Below, one piece after another: positions 8,778-18,635 of a DNA stretch of 64,000 nucleotides (position 1 is its first letter; the number at the start of each line of letters is the position of its first letter). The DNA is from Chitinivorax sp. PXF-14 (GTDB lineage Bacteria; Pseudomonadota; Gammaproteobacteria; Burkholderiales; SCOH01), in assembly GCF_040812015.1 (NCBI RefSeq), contig NZ_JBFNXJ010000012.1, positions 1-64,000 of the forward strand, in the 5' to 3' direction. The notes below the pieces were generated by a model. That model made no database searches, was not told the origin of the DNA, and saw nothing but the letters and a program-made list of their open reading frames with translations. A program made the translations under genes and the position numbers.

Positions 8778-8960
8778 TCAAAGCGACACGCCCAGGTAGT
8801 AAAGCACAAGAATGATGACGGAACCGAGCAACAGCGCTCGCGCCACCGTGCCGGTGAACTCGTTGACGCGCGCACGCTGGTCCGGCGCAAGCAGCCACTT
8901 GAAGATGCCGGCCAGCACCAACGCCAGCAGCAATACCTTGAGCATGCGTCCCAGCATCAC
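8778..8960 (-). CDS. Small two-helix membrane protein coupled to the M23 peptidase gene
   Basis: 60 residues. Two hydrophobic segments (about residues 6-24 and 42-58) flank a short charged loop with APDQRARVNEF, so it is probably a hairpin membrane protein of the inner membrane. The start overlaps the stop of the M23 peptidase gene by four bases (ATGA), which means translational coupling. No family is recognised. The tight link suggests that it works with, or anchors, the cell-wall peptidase. Its size makes it easy to miss in automatic annotation. Confidence 0.7.
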   Translation of the reverse strand: MMLGRMLKVLLLALVLAGIFKWLLAPDQRARVNEFTGTVARALLLGSVIILVLYYLGVSL

Positions 8961-9784
8961 TTGAGCGCCAGAAAGCGTCGCGGGTTCAGCGGCACACCGT
9001 TATAGCGCACCTCAAAGTGCAGATGGGGGCCGGTGGAACGCCCGGTCGAGCCCACCTCAGCCAGCTTCTGCCCCTCGGCGACCTGTTGCCCTGCCACCAC
9101 GACCACCCGCAAGGCGTGCGCATAGCGCGTGGTGACGCCATGGCCGTGATCGAGCTCCACCGACCAGCCAAACTGCGGCGTCAGCCCGGCGCTTTTGACG
9201 ACACCTGCGTCGACAGCCAGGATGGGCGTACCGATGGGGGCAACGAAGTCGATGCCGTTATGCACGGCGAGACGGTGGGTGAACGGGTCCTGCCTCAGAC
9301 CAAAATCGGAGGATGGCCGCACGCCGGCCACCGGCAGCAGGCGCTGCCCACCCTCGCGCTTGAAACTCGGCAGCGAGGCCAGGCGCTCGCCCAGGGCCTG
9401 CGTCAGCACATCGACGCGGCGGCGCAGCTCATCCTGCTCGAGCTTGCGCATCGGCTGCAACGCCAGTGCGACGGCCGGGCTCATGCGCTGGGCGGGGCGA
9501 TCAAGCTGCGACAATTCGAGCTGCTCCATCCGTCGCCACTGGTCCTGCAAGGCCTGCAGCCGTGCCTGCAGCAACTCGGGCGAGGTGTCGTCGCCCTGGT
9601 CCGCCGGCGCCTCGCCGGGCGTGGCGGGCGGCGCGCCCATCCACGTCGGCTCTGCCTGCCAGAGATAGAAGCCGGCGCCGATCAAGCCGACCAGGCCAAG
9701 CGACACGATCCACGATAGCCGACGCTGCCGCACGAGGTAATCGGCTCGGCCCGGCTGTCGGCGGTGTGAAGGGATGGTCGGCAT
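8957..9784 (-). CDS. M23 (LytM-type) zinc metallopeptidase, membrane anchored
   Basis: 275 residues. One transmembrane segment (about 25-42) is followed by a low-complexity linker, a helical coiled-coil-like part (70-135) and a C-terminal LytM domain (about 158-275). All active-site residues are present: H175 and D179 in HNGID, H223 in YAH, and H254/H256 in HLHFE. The FVAPIGTPILAVDAGVV strand is typical. It is thus likely an active periplasmic endopeptidase cleaving peptide cross-links of peptidoglycan, rather than a degenerate EnvC/NlpD-type regulator. It is upstream of and coupled to the small membrane protein. Confidence 0.88.
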   Translation of the reverse strand: MPTIPSHRRQPGRADYLVRQRRLSWIVSLGLVGLIGAGFYLWQAEPTWMGAPPATPGEAPADQGDDTSPELLQARLQALQDQWRRMEQLELSQLDRPAQRMSPAVALALQPMRKLEQDELRRRVDVLTQALGERLASLPSFKREGGQRLLPVAGVRPSSDFGLRQDPFTHRLAVHNGIDFVAPIGTPILAVDAGVVKSAGLTPQFGWSVELDHGHGVTTRYAHALRVVVVAGQQVAEGQKLAEVGSTGRSTGPHLHFEVRYNGVPLNPRRFLALK

Positions 9785-9940
9785 GATGCGCAGGAGGCTC
9801 GGTTTGATCGGGCGGCAAGGTCGGCGCCAGTATAGCAGCCCGACATGCGCGCGCCGTTACTCGCGCGGCACACCATTGAGCCAGGATGACGGCGATCCCT
9901 CGGGTATAATGCCGCCATCTTTTTTAGCGAGGCGGGCGAG

Positions 9941-10108
9941 ATGGCGAAGCTCCTGATCAAGCACGGCAGCCCGGAGGGGCGCGTGAAATCCGGCCGCCAG
10001 CCGCAGCCAGCAGCGCCCCGCCCCGACAAGCGGCCGGCCACCGCCCCGCTTGCTCCCCAGAACCAACCGCACGAAGAACCGCATGGATCAGATCGACAAC
10101 AGCAGTGA
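9941..10108 (+). CDS. Candidate small ORF overlapping the start of parC
   Basis: A 55-codon frame beginning [14 protein letters not shown] and ending 26 bases inside parC. It follows a TATAAT box at 9905-9910 and a weak GAGG site. The product is rich in Pro, Arg and Gln after the first 15 residues and has no known motif. It could be a leader peptide coupling translation to parC, a small real protein, or only chance in GC-rich DNA. Comparing related genomes for codon conservation upstream of 10083 would decide. Confidence 0.3.
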   Translation: MAKLLIKHGSPEGRVKSGRQPQPAAPRPDKRPATAPLAPQNQPHEEPHGSDRQQQ

Positions 10109-12482
10109 AGACCTGTTCGAGCCCAGAGAGGCCGAACCGCCGGTCGCCGACGCGGGCAACGGCCAGCACGACGGCCCGCCGCCGGCCCTGACCGATTTCA
10201 ACGATGACGCCGTACCGCTCGGCCTCTACGCCGAGCGCGCCTATCTCGAATACGCGGTGTCGGTGGTCAAGGGCCGCGCCCTGCCCGACGTCTGCGACGG
10301 CCAGAAGCCGGTGCAGCGCCGCATCCTGTATGCGATGCACGAAATGGGCCTGGCGCCGACCGCCAAACCGGTGAAATCGGCACGCGTTGTCGGCGAAGTG
10401 CTCGGCAAGTTCCACCCGCACGGCGACACCTCGGCCTACGATGCGATGGTGCGGCTGGCGCAGGATTTCTCGCTGCGTTACCCACTGATCGACGGCCAGG
10501 GCAACTTCGGCTCGCGCGACGGCGACGGCGCGGCGGCCATGCGCTACACCGAGGCACGGCTGACCAAGATCGCCGATCTGCTGCTGTCGGAGATCGACCG
10601 CGGCACGGTGGACTTCGTGCCCAATTACGACGGCGCCTTCGAAGAACCGAAGCTGCTGCCGGCACGGCTGCCGATGGTGCTGCTGAACGGCGCATCCGGC
10701 ATCGCGGTCGGTATGGCGACGGAAATCCCGTCGCACAATCTGCGCGAAGTCGCCGAGGCGGCCGTCGCACTGATCAAGAAGCCTGCCATCAGCACCGCCG
10801 AACTGCTCGAATACGTGCAGGGGCCGGACTTCCCGGGCGGCGGGCAGATCATCTCCAAGGCCGCCGACATCCAGGCGGCCTATGAAAGCGGCCGTGGCTC
10901 GCTCGCGGTGCGCGCCAAGTGGAAGGTCGAGGACCTCGCGCGCGGCCAGTGGCAGATCGTCGTCACCGAGCTGCCGCCCAACACCTCGTCGCAAAAGGTG
11001 CTCGAGGAAATCGAGGATCTGACCAATCCCAAGGTCAAGAAGGGCAAGAAGGCGCTGACGCAGGAGCAGATGCAGACCAAGCAGCTGCTCTTGAGCCAGC
11101 TCGACACCGTGCGCGACGAATCGGGCAAGGACCAGGCGGTGCGGCTCGTGCTCGAGCCCAAGTCGTCGCGGCAGAACCCCGAAGAATTCATGAACCTGCT
11201 GTTGACGCACACCAGCCTCGAAGGCTCGTGTTCGATCAATATGGTGATGATTGGCATCGATGGCCGGCCGCAGCAGAAGTCGCTGAAGCAGATCCTGGCC
11301 GAATGGGTGAAGTTCCGCTTCCAGACCGTCACCCGCCGTACGCAGCACAGGCTGGGCGAGGTCGACAGCCGCATTCACATCCTCGAAGGCCGGTTGATCG
11401 TCTACCTCAATATCGACGAGGTGATCCGCATCATCCGCAACGCGGACGACCCGAAGGCCGACCTGATCGCCGCATTCCAGCTGAGCGACCGCCAGGCCGA
11501 AGACATCCTCGAAATCCGCCTGCGCCAGCTGGCCCGCCTCGAAGGCATCAAGATCGAGCAGGAGCTGGGCAAGCTACGTGGCGAAAAGGCCGAGCTCGAG
11601 CACCTGCTGGCCGACGAAGGCGCAATGCAAAAGCTGGTCGTCAACGAGATCAAGGCCGACGCAAAAACCTACGGCGACGACCGCCGCACGCTGATCGAAA
11701 CCACCGAGCGCGCCACGATCGCGGTACAGGTGGTGGACGAGCCGCTGACCATCATCCTGTCGAAAAAAGGCTGGATCCGCTCGCGCACGGGCCAGGGCCA
11801 CGACCCGCAGAACTTCGGCTTCAAGGAAGGCGACAGCCTGTTCGCCGCGCTCGAATGCCGCTCGGTCGAGCAGGTGATCCTGTTCGGCAGCAATGGCCGT
11901 GTGTTCTCGCTACTGGCCGGGCAGATCCCCGGCGGGCGCGGCGATGGCGTGCCGATCGCCACGCTGACCGACCTGCCGAGCGGCGTGAAGATCGTCCAGG
12001 CTGTCGCCGGCCGTGGCGATCAGCGCTACCTGCTGGCGGCCACGAATGGCTACGGTTTCCTGACCAAACTCGACAACCTCGTCAGCCGCCAGAAGGCGGG
12101 CAAGCAGTACATCACGCTCGACGACGGCGATACGCTGCTGCCGCCGATGCCCTTCGACGACGCGACACCGGCCTTCCTCGCCGCTCTATCGCAGGAAGGC
12201 CGGCTGTTGCTATTCACCCGCGACGAGGTGAAGGAACTCGCCGGCGGCGGCAAGGGCGTGCAGATACTCAGCCTGGACGACAAGGACAGGCTGATCGACC
12301 TGACCTTCACCACCGGCCACGAGATCCGCATCACGGGCAAGAGCCCGCGTGGCAAGGATGTCAACGAACGCTTCGATGCGCTGGAGCTGGCGCAATGCCA
12401 GAGCAAGCGCGGGCGCAAGGGCAAGGCCTTGAGCCTGAGCTTCGTGCCGGCGGGCTTTGTGCCGGCCAGCGGCAACGGCTGA
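10083..12482 (+). CDS. parC: DNA topoisomerase IV subunit A
   Basis: 799 residues. ParC is the DNA-cleaving subunit of topoisomerase IV, which separates daughter chromosomes after replication. The N-terminus has the usual [21 protein letters not shown] segment, then the HPHGD motif and the catalytic tyrosine Y155 in [10 protein letters not shown]. The length and the mid-protein motifs ([35 protein letters not shown]) fit ParC rather than GyrA, and the C-terminal GyrA-box is absent. The open frame begins with a TTG at 10050, but I choose ATG 10083. Residues T116 and D120 sit at the positions of E. coli Ser80 and Glu84, the usual quinolone-resistance sites. parE is not adjacent. Confidence 0.95.
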   Translation: MDQIDNSSEDLFEPREAEPPVADAGNGQHDGPPPALTDFNDDAVPLGLYAERAYLEYAVSVVKGRALPDVCDGQKPVQRRILYAMHEMGLAPTAKPVKSARVVGEVLGKFHPHGDTSAYDAMVRLAQDFSLRYPLIDGQGNFGSRDGDGAAAMRYTEARLTKIADLLLSEIDRGTVDFVPNYDGAFEEPKLLPARLPMVLLNGASGIAVGMATEIPSHNLREVAEAAVALIKKPAISTAELLEYVQGPDFPGGGQIISKAADIQAAYESGRGSLAVRAKWKVEDLARGQWQIVVTELPPNTSSQKVLEEIEDLTNPKVKKGKKALTQEQMQTKQLLLSQLDTVRDESGKDQAVRLVLEPKSSRQNPEEFMNLLLTHTSLEGSCSINMVMIGIDGRPQQKSLKQILAEWVKFRFQTVTRRTQHRLGEVDSRIHILEGRLIVYLNIDEVIRIIRNADDPKADLIAAFQLSDRQAEDILEIRLRQLARLEGIKIEQELGKLRGEKAELEHLLADEGAMQKLVVNEIKADAKTYGDDRRTLIETTERATIAVQVVDEPLTIILSKKGWIRSRTGQGHDPQNFGFKEGDSLFAALECRSVEQVILFGSNGRVFSLLAGQIPGGRGDGVPIATLTDLPSGVKIVQAVAGRGDQRYLLAATNGYGFLTKLDNLVSRQKAGKQYITLDDGDTLLPPMPFDDATPAFLAALSQEGRLLLFTRDEVKELAGGGKGVQILSLDDKDRLIDLTFTTGHEIRITGKSPRGKDVNERFDALELAQCQSKRGRKGKALSLSFVPAGFVPASGNG

Positions 12483-12505
12483 GGCGATCTGGCCTGACGG
12501 CCCTT

Positions 12506-12546
12506 GCAACAAAAAACGGCGCATCCACTGCGCCGTTTTTTGTTGC
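12506..12546. terminator. Bidirectional terminator between parC and aqpZ
   Basis: A perfect 18-base stem at 12506-12523 and 12529-12546 has a 5-base loop. A-runs on the left arm and T-runs on the right arm make it work in both directions. It serves the convergent parC and aqpZ genes. Confidence 0.95.
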
Positions 12547-12557
12547 TGCGGAATGCC

Positions 12558-13253
12558 TCAATCCGGCTCGAATACGCGGAACACGAGGCCGGCCAGCACC
12601 GCACCGACGATCGGGGCAAGCCAGAACAGCCACAGCTGCTCCACGGCCCAGCCACCGACGAACAGCGCAGGGCCGGTGCTGCGGGCCGGGTTGACCGAGG
12701 TGTTGGTGACCGGGATCGAGATCAGGTGGATCAGGGTCAGGCACAGGCCGATGGCGATCGGCGCGAAGCCTGTCGGCGCACGCCGGTGGGTGCTGCCGAG
12801 GATGACGAAGAGGAACATGAAGGTCATCACCACCTCGGTCAGCAGTGCGGCGAACATGCCGTAACCACCCGGCGAGTGCTCGCCATAGCCATTGGCGGCA
12901 AAACCGCTGGCGACCAGGTCGAAGCCGGCCTTGCCGCCGGCGATCTGGGCCAGCACGGCGGCGGCCACGATCGCGCCGATTACCTGCGCAATGATGTAAG
13001 GCACTACCTCGCCGAGCGGGAAACGGCCGCCCGTAGCGACACCGACCGTCACGGCGGGGTTCAGATGGCAACCGGAGATGCCGCCGATGGTGTAGGCCAT
13101 CGTCAGCACGGTCAGGCCGAAGGCGAGCGCCACGCCATGCAGGCCGATACCGACATGGGGAAAGGCGGCGGCGAGCACGGCGCTACCGCAACCACCGAGC
13201 ACCAGCCAGAAAGTGCCGAGCAGCTCGGCGAACAAGCGTTTGGACAGAGGCAT
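12558..13253 (-). CDS. aqpZ: Aquaporin Z
   Basis: 231 residues, six membrane helices and two half-helices. The two NPA boxes are intact: NPAVTVG in the first half and [10 protein letters not shown] in the second. The ar/R region has the water-channel Arg after the second NPA (NPAR) and a histidine typical of narrow pores. Length and the start [21 protein letters not shown] match AqpZ. It should conduct water across the inner membrane under osmotic change. It is transcribed from its own promoter (13292-13319) and ends at the bidirectional terminator. Confidence 0.95.
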   Translation of the reverse strand: MPLSKRLFAELLGTFWLVLGGCGSAVLAAAFPHVGIGLHGVALAFGLTVLTMAYTIGGISGCHLNPAVTVGVATGGRFPLGEVVPYIIAQVIGAIVAAAVLAQIAGGKAGFDLVASGFAANGYGEHSPGGYGMFAALLTEVVMTFMFLFVILGSTHRRAPTGFAPIAIGLCLTLIHLISIPVTNTSVNPARSTGPALFVGGWAVEQLWLFWLAPIVGAVLAGLVFRVFEPD

Positions 13254-13291
13254 GCAAGACTCCTAGGGGTGGATGAAATGGACACCATTCC

Positions 13292-13319
13292 AGCATAGGA
13301 GCCGAATGTGAAATGACAA
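13292..13319 (-). promoter_or_regulatory. Probable promoter of aqpZ
   Basis: On the minus strand TTGTCA (13319-13314) and TATGCT (13297-13292) are spaced by 16 bases. The aqpZ ATG follows about 38 bases downstream behind an AGGAG site. Confidence 0.5.
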
Positions 13320-13351
13320 CCCACGCGCCGCGGGCGGCAGGGGCAATCTCG

Positions 13352-13846
13352 TCATCGCGTCGGCACGCAGTCGGGAAACAGCTGGTAGCTCACGTATTGC
13401 GCCTGCTGCTCCAGGTTCAGCCGTGCGAACGGCACGCCGAGCGGCAACACATAAGGGTTCCAGCGCTTGCCAGAGAGGAAATGGGCGCACTGTGAGAGGC
13501 CACCGCGCAGCAGCAGATTGACGCCATGCTGGTGTTGCCAGACATGGGCCATCTCATGCACGAACAGCGCCGCCAGCGGCGCGGCGCACGATGCCAGGCA
13601 AGGCGGCAAGCCGGGCCAGTAGATCCGGTTGCCCGGCGTCACCACATAGCGGGGCCATTGCCATGGCACGAAGCGGCCATCGATCAGGCGCACCGCGTCG
13701 TAGTCGAAACCACGGTCGCCACCGAAAGCCCGCATGAAGGCCGACGCAGCAAGCGCACGCTCGGCCTCGGTCAGGCCACGCTGGCAACTGGAACGACGAG
13801 GGGCAAGGAACATGAAAAAGCGCCGCACGGGGCCCCATCCATCCAA
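13352..13846 (-). CDS. HExxH zinc-protease-like protein (resembles 'vgr-related' family)
   Basis: 164 residues with a single HEMAHVWQHQHG motif at about residues 97-108, the classic HExxH zinc site. Around it are features I recall from the small proteins annotated as vgr-related: LTEAERALAASAF at the start, a VVTPGNRIYWPGL segment before the HExxH, then a hydrophobic LLLRGGL. There is no signal peptide. No vgrG or type VI genes are in view, so the name says little about function. The start may be 13846 or the ATG at 13813. It is followed at a distance by aqpZ on the same strand. Confidence 0.6.
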   Translation of the reverse strand: MDGWGPVRRFFMFLAPRRSSCQRGLTEAERALAASAFMRAFGGDRGFDYDAVRLIDGRFVPWQWPRYVVTPGNRIYWPGLPPCLASCAAPLAALFVHEMAHVWQHQHGVNLLLRGGLSQCAHFLSGKRWNPYVLPLGVPFARLNLEQQAQYVSYQLFPDCVPTR

Positions 13847-13906
13847 GCCAGCCAGCTGGCCAGCATGATCAGGTGGCTGCCGCCTGACCGGATATGTCTT
13901 GGTTCG

Positions 13907-14371
13907 CTATTGCGTTGGATCACCGTCACCATGACGAGTCAAAAATGCCTTTCTTATCTCCTCTGGCAACACAGAATAATCTTCGCCCGTCCCGTCCCAG
14001 CGTGTAGAAACTCGTCCAGCTTCCCTGGAAAAGAATCCGGCCCACACGCGTTGCCTTTGAACATCGATCGCCACCGTAGCAATATCTGATGGACAGTTGT
14101 GGGGCACGCACCGGTCCACGACTAGAAATCCTTCCACCTGGCGCACCGGTACCTCGACGTCGAAATGAGACCAGGCAGTCCATTCGCGCGGAGGCAGCAG
14201 CCGCTTGAGCACAGTCGCCAAAGCAGGCTGGTCAATCAATCGGGAAGTGCGAGCCCCTACTTTTTCTGACGGGTATTTCCCTACCCAGTCCAACAAAGGA
14301 GACCAATCCGTCGCGGCGTACGCGCTGACGGACAGGCCAAACAACAAAGCCAAGCCAGCTACATACAGCAT
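13907..14371 (-). CDS. Secreted protein, candidate Ivy-type lysozyme inhibitor
   Basis: 154 residues with a clear signal peptide (MLYVAGLALLFGLSVSAYAA). The frame extends upstream, but the signal peptide fixes the start at 14371. The mature part has a FLVVDRCVPHNCPSDIATVAID segment. The CxPHxC core resembles the CKPHDC loop through which Ivy blocks the active site of C-type lysozymes, and it is followed by a beta-strand and an aromatic FFS segment as in Ivy. The rest is not obviously similar, and no second lysozyme-inhibitor gene is near. A periplasmic location is likely. Alternative: an unrelated small periplasmic protein with a similar disulfide loop. Confidence 0.5.
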   Translation of the reverse strand: MLYVAGLALLFGLSVSAYAATDWSPLLDWVGKYPSEKVGARTSRLIDQPALATVLKRLLPPREWTAWSHFDVEVPVRQVEGFLVVDRCVPHNCPSDIATVAIDVQRQRVWAGFFSREAGRVSTRWDGTGEDYSVLPEEIRKAFLTRHGDGDPTQ

Positions 14372-14464
14372 GCGGTGGAAGCCCACTGACTGTCGAAGGT
14401 CATGCCGCACTCCGCTCAGTTGACAAGAGATGCGATACCGCACGCAGCACCCCATCTCGCCTAC

Positions 14465-16342
14465 TTATAACTTGAACCCGCCGATCATCTCGCGCAGCTG
14501 GCCTGCGAGCGCGTTGAGGTCGTTCAACGTGCCGCGCGCGCCCTGCATGGCCGAGTCGGAGGCCTGGATGCGCGTGGTCATGCGCTCGGCACTCTGCGCC
14601 ATGGCTGTCGTTGCCTGCTTCTGTTCGTTGGTCGACAGTGCGATCTCGCTCATTTTCTCGACCACATCCTGCATATTGCGCTGAATGTCGTTGATGGCAC
14701 CGGCCGCCTCTTCGCACATGCTCACGCCGCGCGTCACCGAGTCGACCGTGCCGCCCATATTGACGGTGGCGCGGTTGGTCTCTTCACGCATGGCGTTGAT
14801 CATGGTGCCGATCTCGACCGTCGCCTGGCCGGTGCGCTCGGCCAGCTTGCGCACCTCGTCGGCGACGACCGCGAAGCCGCGCCCCTGCTCGCCGGCACGG
14901 GCCGCCTCGATGGCCGCGTTGAGTGCGAGCAGATTGGTCTGGTCAGCGATTTCCTTGATCACGTTGACGATGCCGCTGATCTGCTGCGAGCGCCGCTCCA
15001 GCTCGCCCAGCACCTGGGACAGCTTCTGCACCTCGTCGGCCGAGCGGCCGACCTCGCTCGCCACGCGCTGCATGGTTTCGCCGCTCTGGTGCGAGAGCTG
15101 GCCGGTAGTCTGCATCAGCTGTTCGACATCGCCGGCATTGTCGGCGATATGCGAGATGCTGACGGTGATCTCCTCGATCGTTGCGGCGTTGGAGCTCGAG
15201 ATATCGGACAGCTGCTGCGAATCCGAGGCCACCTGCTTGACCGTGCCATTGAGCTCGTTGACCCCCAGGGTCAGGTTCTCGGCCTCGCTGCGCACCCGGA
15301 GGAACATGTCGCGCAGCTGCCCCAGGAAGCGGTTGAAGGCATCGGCCGTATCGGCAATCTCGCCCCGGCCGTGCACCCTGATGTTGCGGGTAAGGTCGCC
15401 GCCGCCCTGGGCGATTTCGCGCATGGCGTCGCGCACGCGCACCAGATCCTTGAGCAGGCGGCCCAGCACCACACCGGCCAGCGGAACGACGATGGCGATC
15501 AGCACCACGGCACCGCCCAGGCTCAGCAACAGCAACTGACGTAGCGGCGCGAGCACATCACGGCGGCTCATGGTCAGGCCGAGATACCAGTCGGTGCCTT
15601 CGATCGGTGCCAGACGCAGGAAGTCGTCACGGTCGCCGATGCGTACCTCGGCCAGCTCGCCGCTGCTGGCGATCGCGGCGAGGCGGTTGGGCGTCAGCTC
15701 CGGCGCGATGTCGGTGATCGGCTTGAGCACACGCGCCTGGTCGCTGTGCACGATGAGCTTGCCGGCCTTGCTGACGAGAAAGCCGTAGCCCTGGGCACGC
15801 AGTTTGATGCCGAGCACGCCCTTGACGATCTTGTCGAGCTGGATGTCGCTCGCCACCACGGCCTTGAGGCTGCCGCCCTCCTTGACCGGTGCCGAGAACG
15901 AGAGCACCAGGATGCCGCTCGCGGCATCCTGGTAGGGCTCGGTGACGTTGACCCCGTCCTTCTGCACGGCGCCGGTATACCAGGGTCGCGAGGTCGGATC
16001 ATAGCCCTCGGGCAGCTTCTGCTCGGTGGAAAACTTGGTCTGTTTGTCTGGTGTGCTGAAATAGACCAGATCGAAGCCACCCGCCTGCTCCATCATCTTG
16101 AGGAAAGGCGTGGGCTCGGCCTGCGCCACGGCCGCCCCGGCGTTGACCGTCATGCGCGCCTTGTCCGCCATCCAATCGTGAATCTGCGTGCCATAGCCGC
16201 TGATGGCCTGATCACTCTCGAGCGTCAGGCCATTCATGACCTCGTTCTTCATCCCGCTATAGGCGGCGGCGACGAGCAGGAAGGCCGTGAACGCGATCAG
16301 GATCGAAACGAACAGGGTGAGCCGGGCTCTCAGCGATTGCAT
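14465..16342 (-). CDS. Methyl-accepting chemotaxis protein with amino-acid-type dCache domain
   Basis: 625 residues. A membrane segment near 8-28 and a second near 265-290 enclose a periplasmic dCache_1 domain. HAMP (about 290-345) and a long signalling domain follow, with the conserved hairpin tip [41 protein letters not shown]. In the Cache part, Y114, R119, W121, Y122, Y137 and D166 are spaced like the amino-acid recognition motif I recall from PctA-like receptors. The ligand is therefore probably one or more L-amino acids, with the receptor feeding CheA/CheW. No che genes are nearby. There is no CheR-binding pentapeptide at the C-terminus. It is divergent from the ABC exporter. Confidence 0.92.
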   Translation of the reverse strand: MQSLRARLTLFVSILIAFTAFLLVAAAYSGMKNEVMNGLTLESDQAISGYGTQIHDWMADKARMTVNAGAAVAQAEPTPFLKMMEQAGGFDLVYFSTPDKQTKFSTEQKLPEGYDPTSRPWYTGAVQKDGVNVTEPYQDAASGILVLSFSAPVKEGGSLKAVVASDIQLDKIVKGVLGIKLRAQGYGFLVSKAGKLIVHSDQARVLKPITDIAPELTPNRLAAIASSGELAEVRIGDRDDFLRLAPIEGTDWYLGLTMSRRDVLAPLRQLLLLSLGGAVVLIAIVVPLAGVVLGRLLKDLVRVRDAMREIAQGGGDLTRNIRVHGRGEIADTADAFNRFLGQLRDMFLRVRSEAENLTLGVNELNGTVKQVASDSQQLSDISSSNAATIEEITVSISHIADNAGDVEQLMQTTGQLSHQSGETMQRVASEVGRSADEVQKLSQVLGELERRSQQISGIVNVIKEIADQTNLLALNAAIEAARAGEQGRGFAVVADEVRKLAERTGQATVEIGTMINAMREETNRATVNMGGTVDSVTRGVSMCEEAAGAINDIQRNMQDVVEKMSEIALSTNEQKQATTAMAQSAERMTTRIQASDSAMQGARGTLNDLNALAGQLREMIGGFKL

Positions 16343-16514
16343 TGGCGGTCTCCAAACAGAGTATATTTTTATACGGGCATATGATTGAAGTTAGCACACG
16401 CCGGGCATGGCGCAAGCGGCATCTGGACTGCATTGCAGCAAGCTCGCGGCAACTGTGCCTAGGCAGCCCTGGCGGCACGCCGCTAGACTGGCCGTTTTTT
16501 CGCTGACGCCCCCC

Positions 16515-18332
16515 ATGCATCCGTTCCTTCGCCTGTTCCGCTACGCCCGCCCCTACCGGCGCGACATCGTGCTCGCGACACTGTATTCGATTCTCAACAA
16601 GTTCTTCGATGTGCTGCCCGAGGTGCTGATCGGCGTGGCCGTCGATGTCGTCGTCAACAAGGAGTCGTCCTTCCTCGCCAAGATCGGCATCGTCGACGCA
16701 AAGGACCAGCTGATCTGGCTCGCGCTGCTGACGGCGGTGATCTGGATCTGCGAATCGCTGTTCGAATACCTGTATTCGCTCAAATGGCGCAACCTGGCGC
16801 AGCGCCTGCAGCACGACCTGCGGCTCGATACCTACCGCCACGTGCAGCGGCTGGAGATGGGTTATTTCGAGAACCAGCGCACCGGCAACCTGCTGTCCAT
16901 CATCAACGACGATATCAACCAGATGGAGCGCTTCCTCAACGGCGGCGTGAACGACATCCTGCAGGTGTTCGTGTCATCCATCCTGGTCAGCGCGGTGTTC
17001 TTCGTGCTGACACCGGCCATCGCGGTGATCTCGCTGGTGCCGATCCCGTTCATCCTGTACGGCGCGTTCTGGTTCCAGCACCAGCTGGCGCCGCGCTACA
17101 CCTCGGTGCGTGAAGCCGCCGGGGCGCTCAACGGCCGCCTCAACAACAACCTGCTCGGGGTCGCCACGATCAAGGCCTATGCCGCCGAGCAGTTCGAGGC
17201 AGGCAAGATCGGCGAAGGCTCGGACGACTACCGCGTGCGCAACGCCGCGGCGATCCGCCTCGCGGCCGCGATCACGCCGGTGATCCGCATGGCCATTCTC
17301 GCCGGCTTCATCGCCACGCTGCTCTATGGCGGCCTGCTGACCCTGCGCGGCGAGCTGGCGGTGGGCAGCTACTCGGTGCTGGTCTACCTGACGCAGCGCC
17401 TGCTGTGGCCGATGACGCGGCTCGCCGACATGACTGATCTGTACCAACGCTCGATGGCCTCGATCGAACGCGCGCTGAACCTGCTCGACACGCCGATCCG
17501 CATCCCTTACGAAGGCCGCCGGCTGGCGGCGCAGCAGGTCAGGGGCGAGATCGTGTTCGAGCGGGTCGGTTTCGCCTATGGTGCGCAGGCGGGCCAGGGT
17601 AGCCGGCCCGACGCCGCCGCGACGGGCCGGCAGGTGCTGCACGACATCTCGCTGACCGTGCCGGCCGGCCACACGATAGCCTTCGTCGGCGGCACCGGCT
17701 CGGGCAAGAGCACGCTGGTCAAGCTGCTGCTGCGCTTCTACGAGCCGCAGCAGGGGCGCATCCTGCTCGACGGCACGCCGATCGGCGAGCTGGACCTGCA
17801 GGACCTGCGCCGCGCCATCGGCTATGTAAGCCAGGACACCTTCCTCGCCGACGGCACGGTGGCCGAGAACATCGCCTACGGCATGCCGGACGCGGCACGC
17901 GAGAACGTGATCGCCGCCGCTGTGGCGGCCGAGGCGCACGAGTTCATCATGGCGCTGCCGCACGGTTACGACACCCATGTCGGCGAACGCGGCCAGAAGC
18001 TCTCGGGCGGCCAGCGACAACGCCTGGCGCTGGCGCGCGCGATTCTCAAGAACCCGCCCATCCTGGTGCTCGACGAGGCCACGAGCGCCGTCGACAACGA
18101 GACCGAGGCGGCGATCCAGCGCAGCCTGGACAGGCTGGTGGTCGACCGCAGCTCGATCATCATCGCGCACCGGCTGTCGACGGTGCGCCACGCCGAGCGC
18201 ATCTGCGTGATGGATGGCGGCCGCATCGTCGAATCGGGCACCCACGACGAGCTGCTCGCGCGCAACGGCCAATACGCCGCGCTGTGGCGGCTGCAGACCG
18301 GCGAACGGCCCGAAGCGGCGCTCGCCAGCTAG
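16515..18332 (+). CDS. ABC exporter, fused permease and ATPase
   Basis: 605 residues. Six membrane helices occupy about residues 1-310, then comes one ATPase domain. The Walker [10 protein letters not shown] lies near 392-400, the signature LSGGQRQR near 496, Walker [10 protein letters not shown] near 516 and the H-loop IIAHRLST after it. It should work as a homodimer exporting a hydrophobic or peptide-like substrate from the inner membrane. It resembles the MsbA/multidrug class but the substrate is not deducible. The start is the ATG at 16515 ([17 protein letters not shown]); the frame extends upstream without a ribosome site. It stands alone. Confidence 0.9.
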   Translation: MHPFLRLFRYARPYRRDIVLATLYSILNKFFDVLPEVLIGVAVDVVVNKESSFLAKIGIVDAKDQLIWLALLTAVIWICESLFEYLYSLKWRNLAQRLQHDLRLDTYRHVQRLEMGYFENQRTGNLLSIINDDINQMERFLNGGVNDILQVFVSSILVSAVFFVLTPAIAVISLVPIPFILYGAFWFQHQLAPRYTSVREAAGALNGRLNNNLLGVATIKAYAAEQFEAGKIGEGSDDYRVRNAAAIRLAAAITPVIRMAILAGFIATLLYGGLLTLRGELAVGSYSVLVYLTQRLLWPMTRLADMTDLYQRSMASIERALNLLDTPIRIPYEGRRLAAQQVRGEIVFERVGFAYGAQAGQGSRPDAAATGRQVLHDISLTVPAGHTIAFVGGTGSGKSTLVKLLLRFYEPQQGRILLDGTPIGELDLQDLRRAIGYVSQDTFLADGTVAENIAYGMPDAARENVIAAAVAAEAHEFIMALPHGYDTHVGERGQKLSGGQRQRLALARAILKNPPILVLDEATSAVDNETEAAIQRSLDRLVVDRSSIIIAHRLSTVRHAERICVMDGGRIVESGTHDELLARNGQYAALWRLQTGERPEAALAS

Positions 18333-18579
18333 CCTCACCCCGCCAGCCCCCTCCTGAGGCGTCGCCTACCGGCACCTCGATACCCTTCCCCGTGCCTGTC
18401 GCCCTCGCCGGCAGGCACGCGCCTCTCCGCTCCGAAATCCGTAGTAATGCTCCAAATCGTCTCACCCGAGGCACGCCCAGCGGCGCTTGCAGCCGGGCTG
18501 CAGGCCGCGTCCAGCAAGACGATCCGGCCATCTCATTGCGCCTACCCAACAATATGCTTACGCAATTCTTACATTTAAC
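18333..18579. other. Intergenic stretch upstream of the gts operon
   Basis: Nothing convincing is coded here. The first 200 bases are GC-rich with weak open frames on both strands; the last 40 become AT-rich where the promoter starts. I see no clear T-tailed terminator for the ABC exporter gene. Confidence 0.5.
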
Positions 18580-18608
18580 TTTACAAAAAATTAGAGCTTT
18601 ACTATAGT
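18580..18608 (+). promoter_or_regulatory. Promoter of the gtsABCD sugar-uptake operon
   Basis: TTTACA (18580-18585) and TATAGT (18603-18608) are spaced by 17 bases in an AT-rich tract. The gtsA start lies 80 bases downstream. Confidence 0.65.
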
Positions 18609-18621
18609 TTGCTCCGGTTGG

Positions 18622-18635
18622 TTTCAGCGCTAACA
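18622..18635. promoter_or_regulatory. Candidate LacI-family operator
   Basis: TTTCAGCGCTAACA has an AGCGCT core and near-symmetric arms, the usual shape of LacI/GntR-sugar-repressor operators. It sits about 15 bases after the -10 box, where a repressor would block transcription. No LacI-family gene lies in this window, so the repressor would be encoded elsewhere. Confidence 0.35.

Noticed and set aside
9957-11378. 473-residue minus-strand frame opposite parC
   Set aside because: His/Arg/Gln-rich noise typical of antisense frames in high-GC genes; parC is intact.
16343-16514. Sigma-28 (FliA) promoter of the chemoreceptor gene
   Set aside because: A CCCGTATAA stretch resembles the -10 part, but the -35 TAAA is missing at the right distance.
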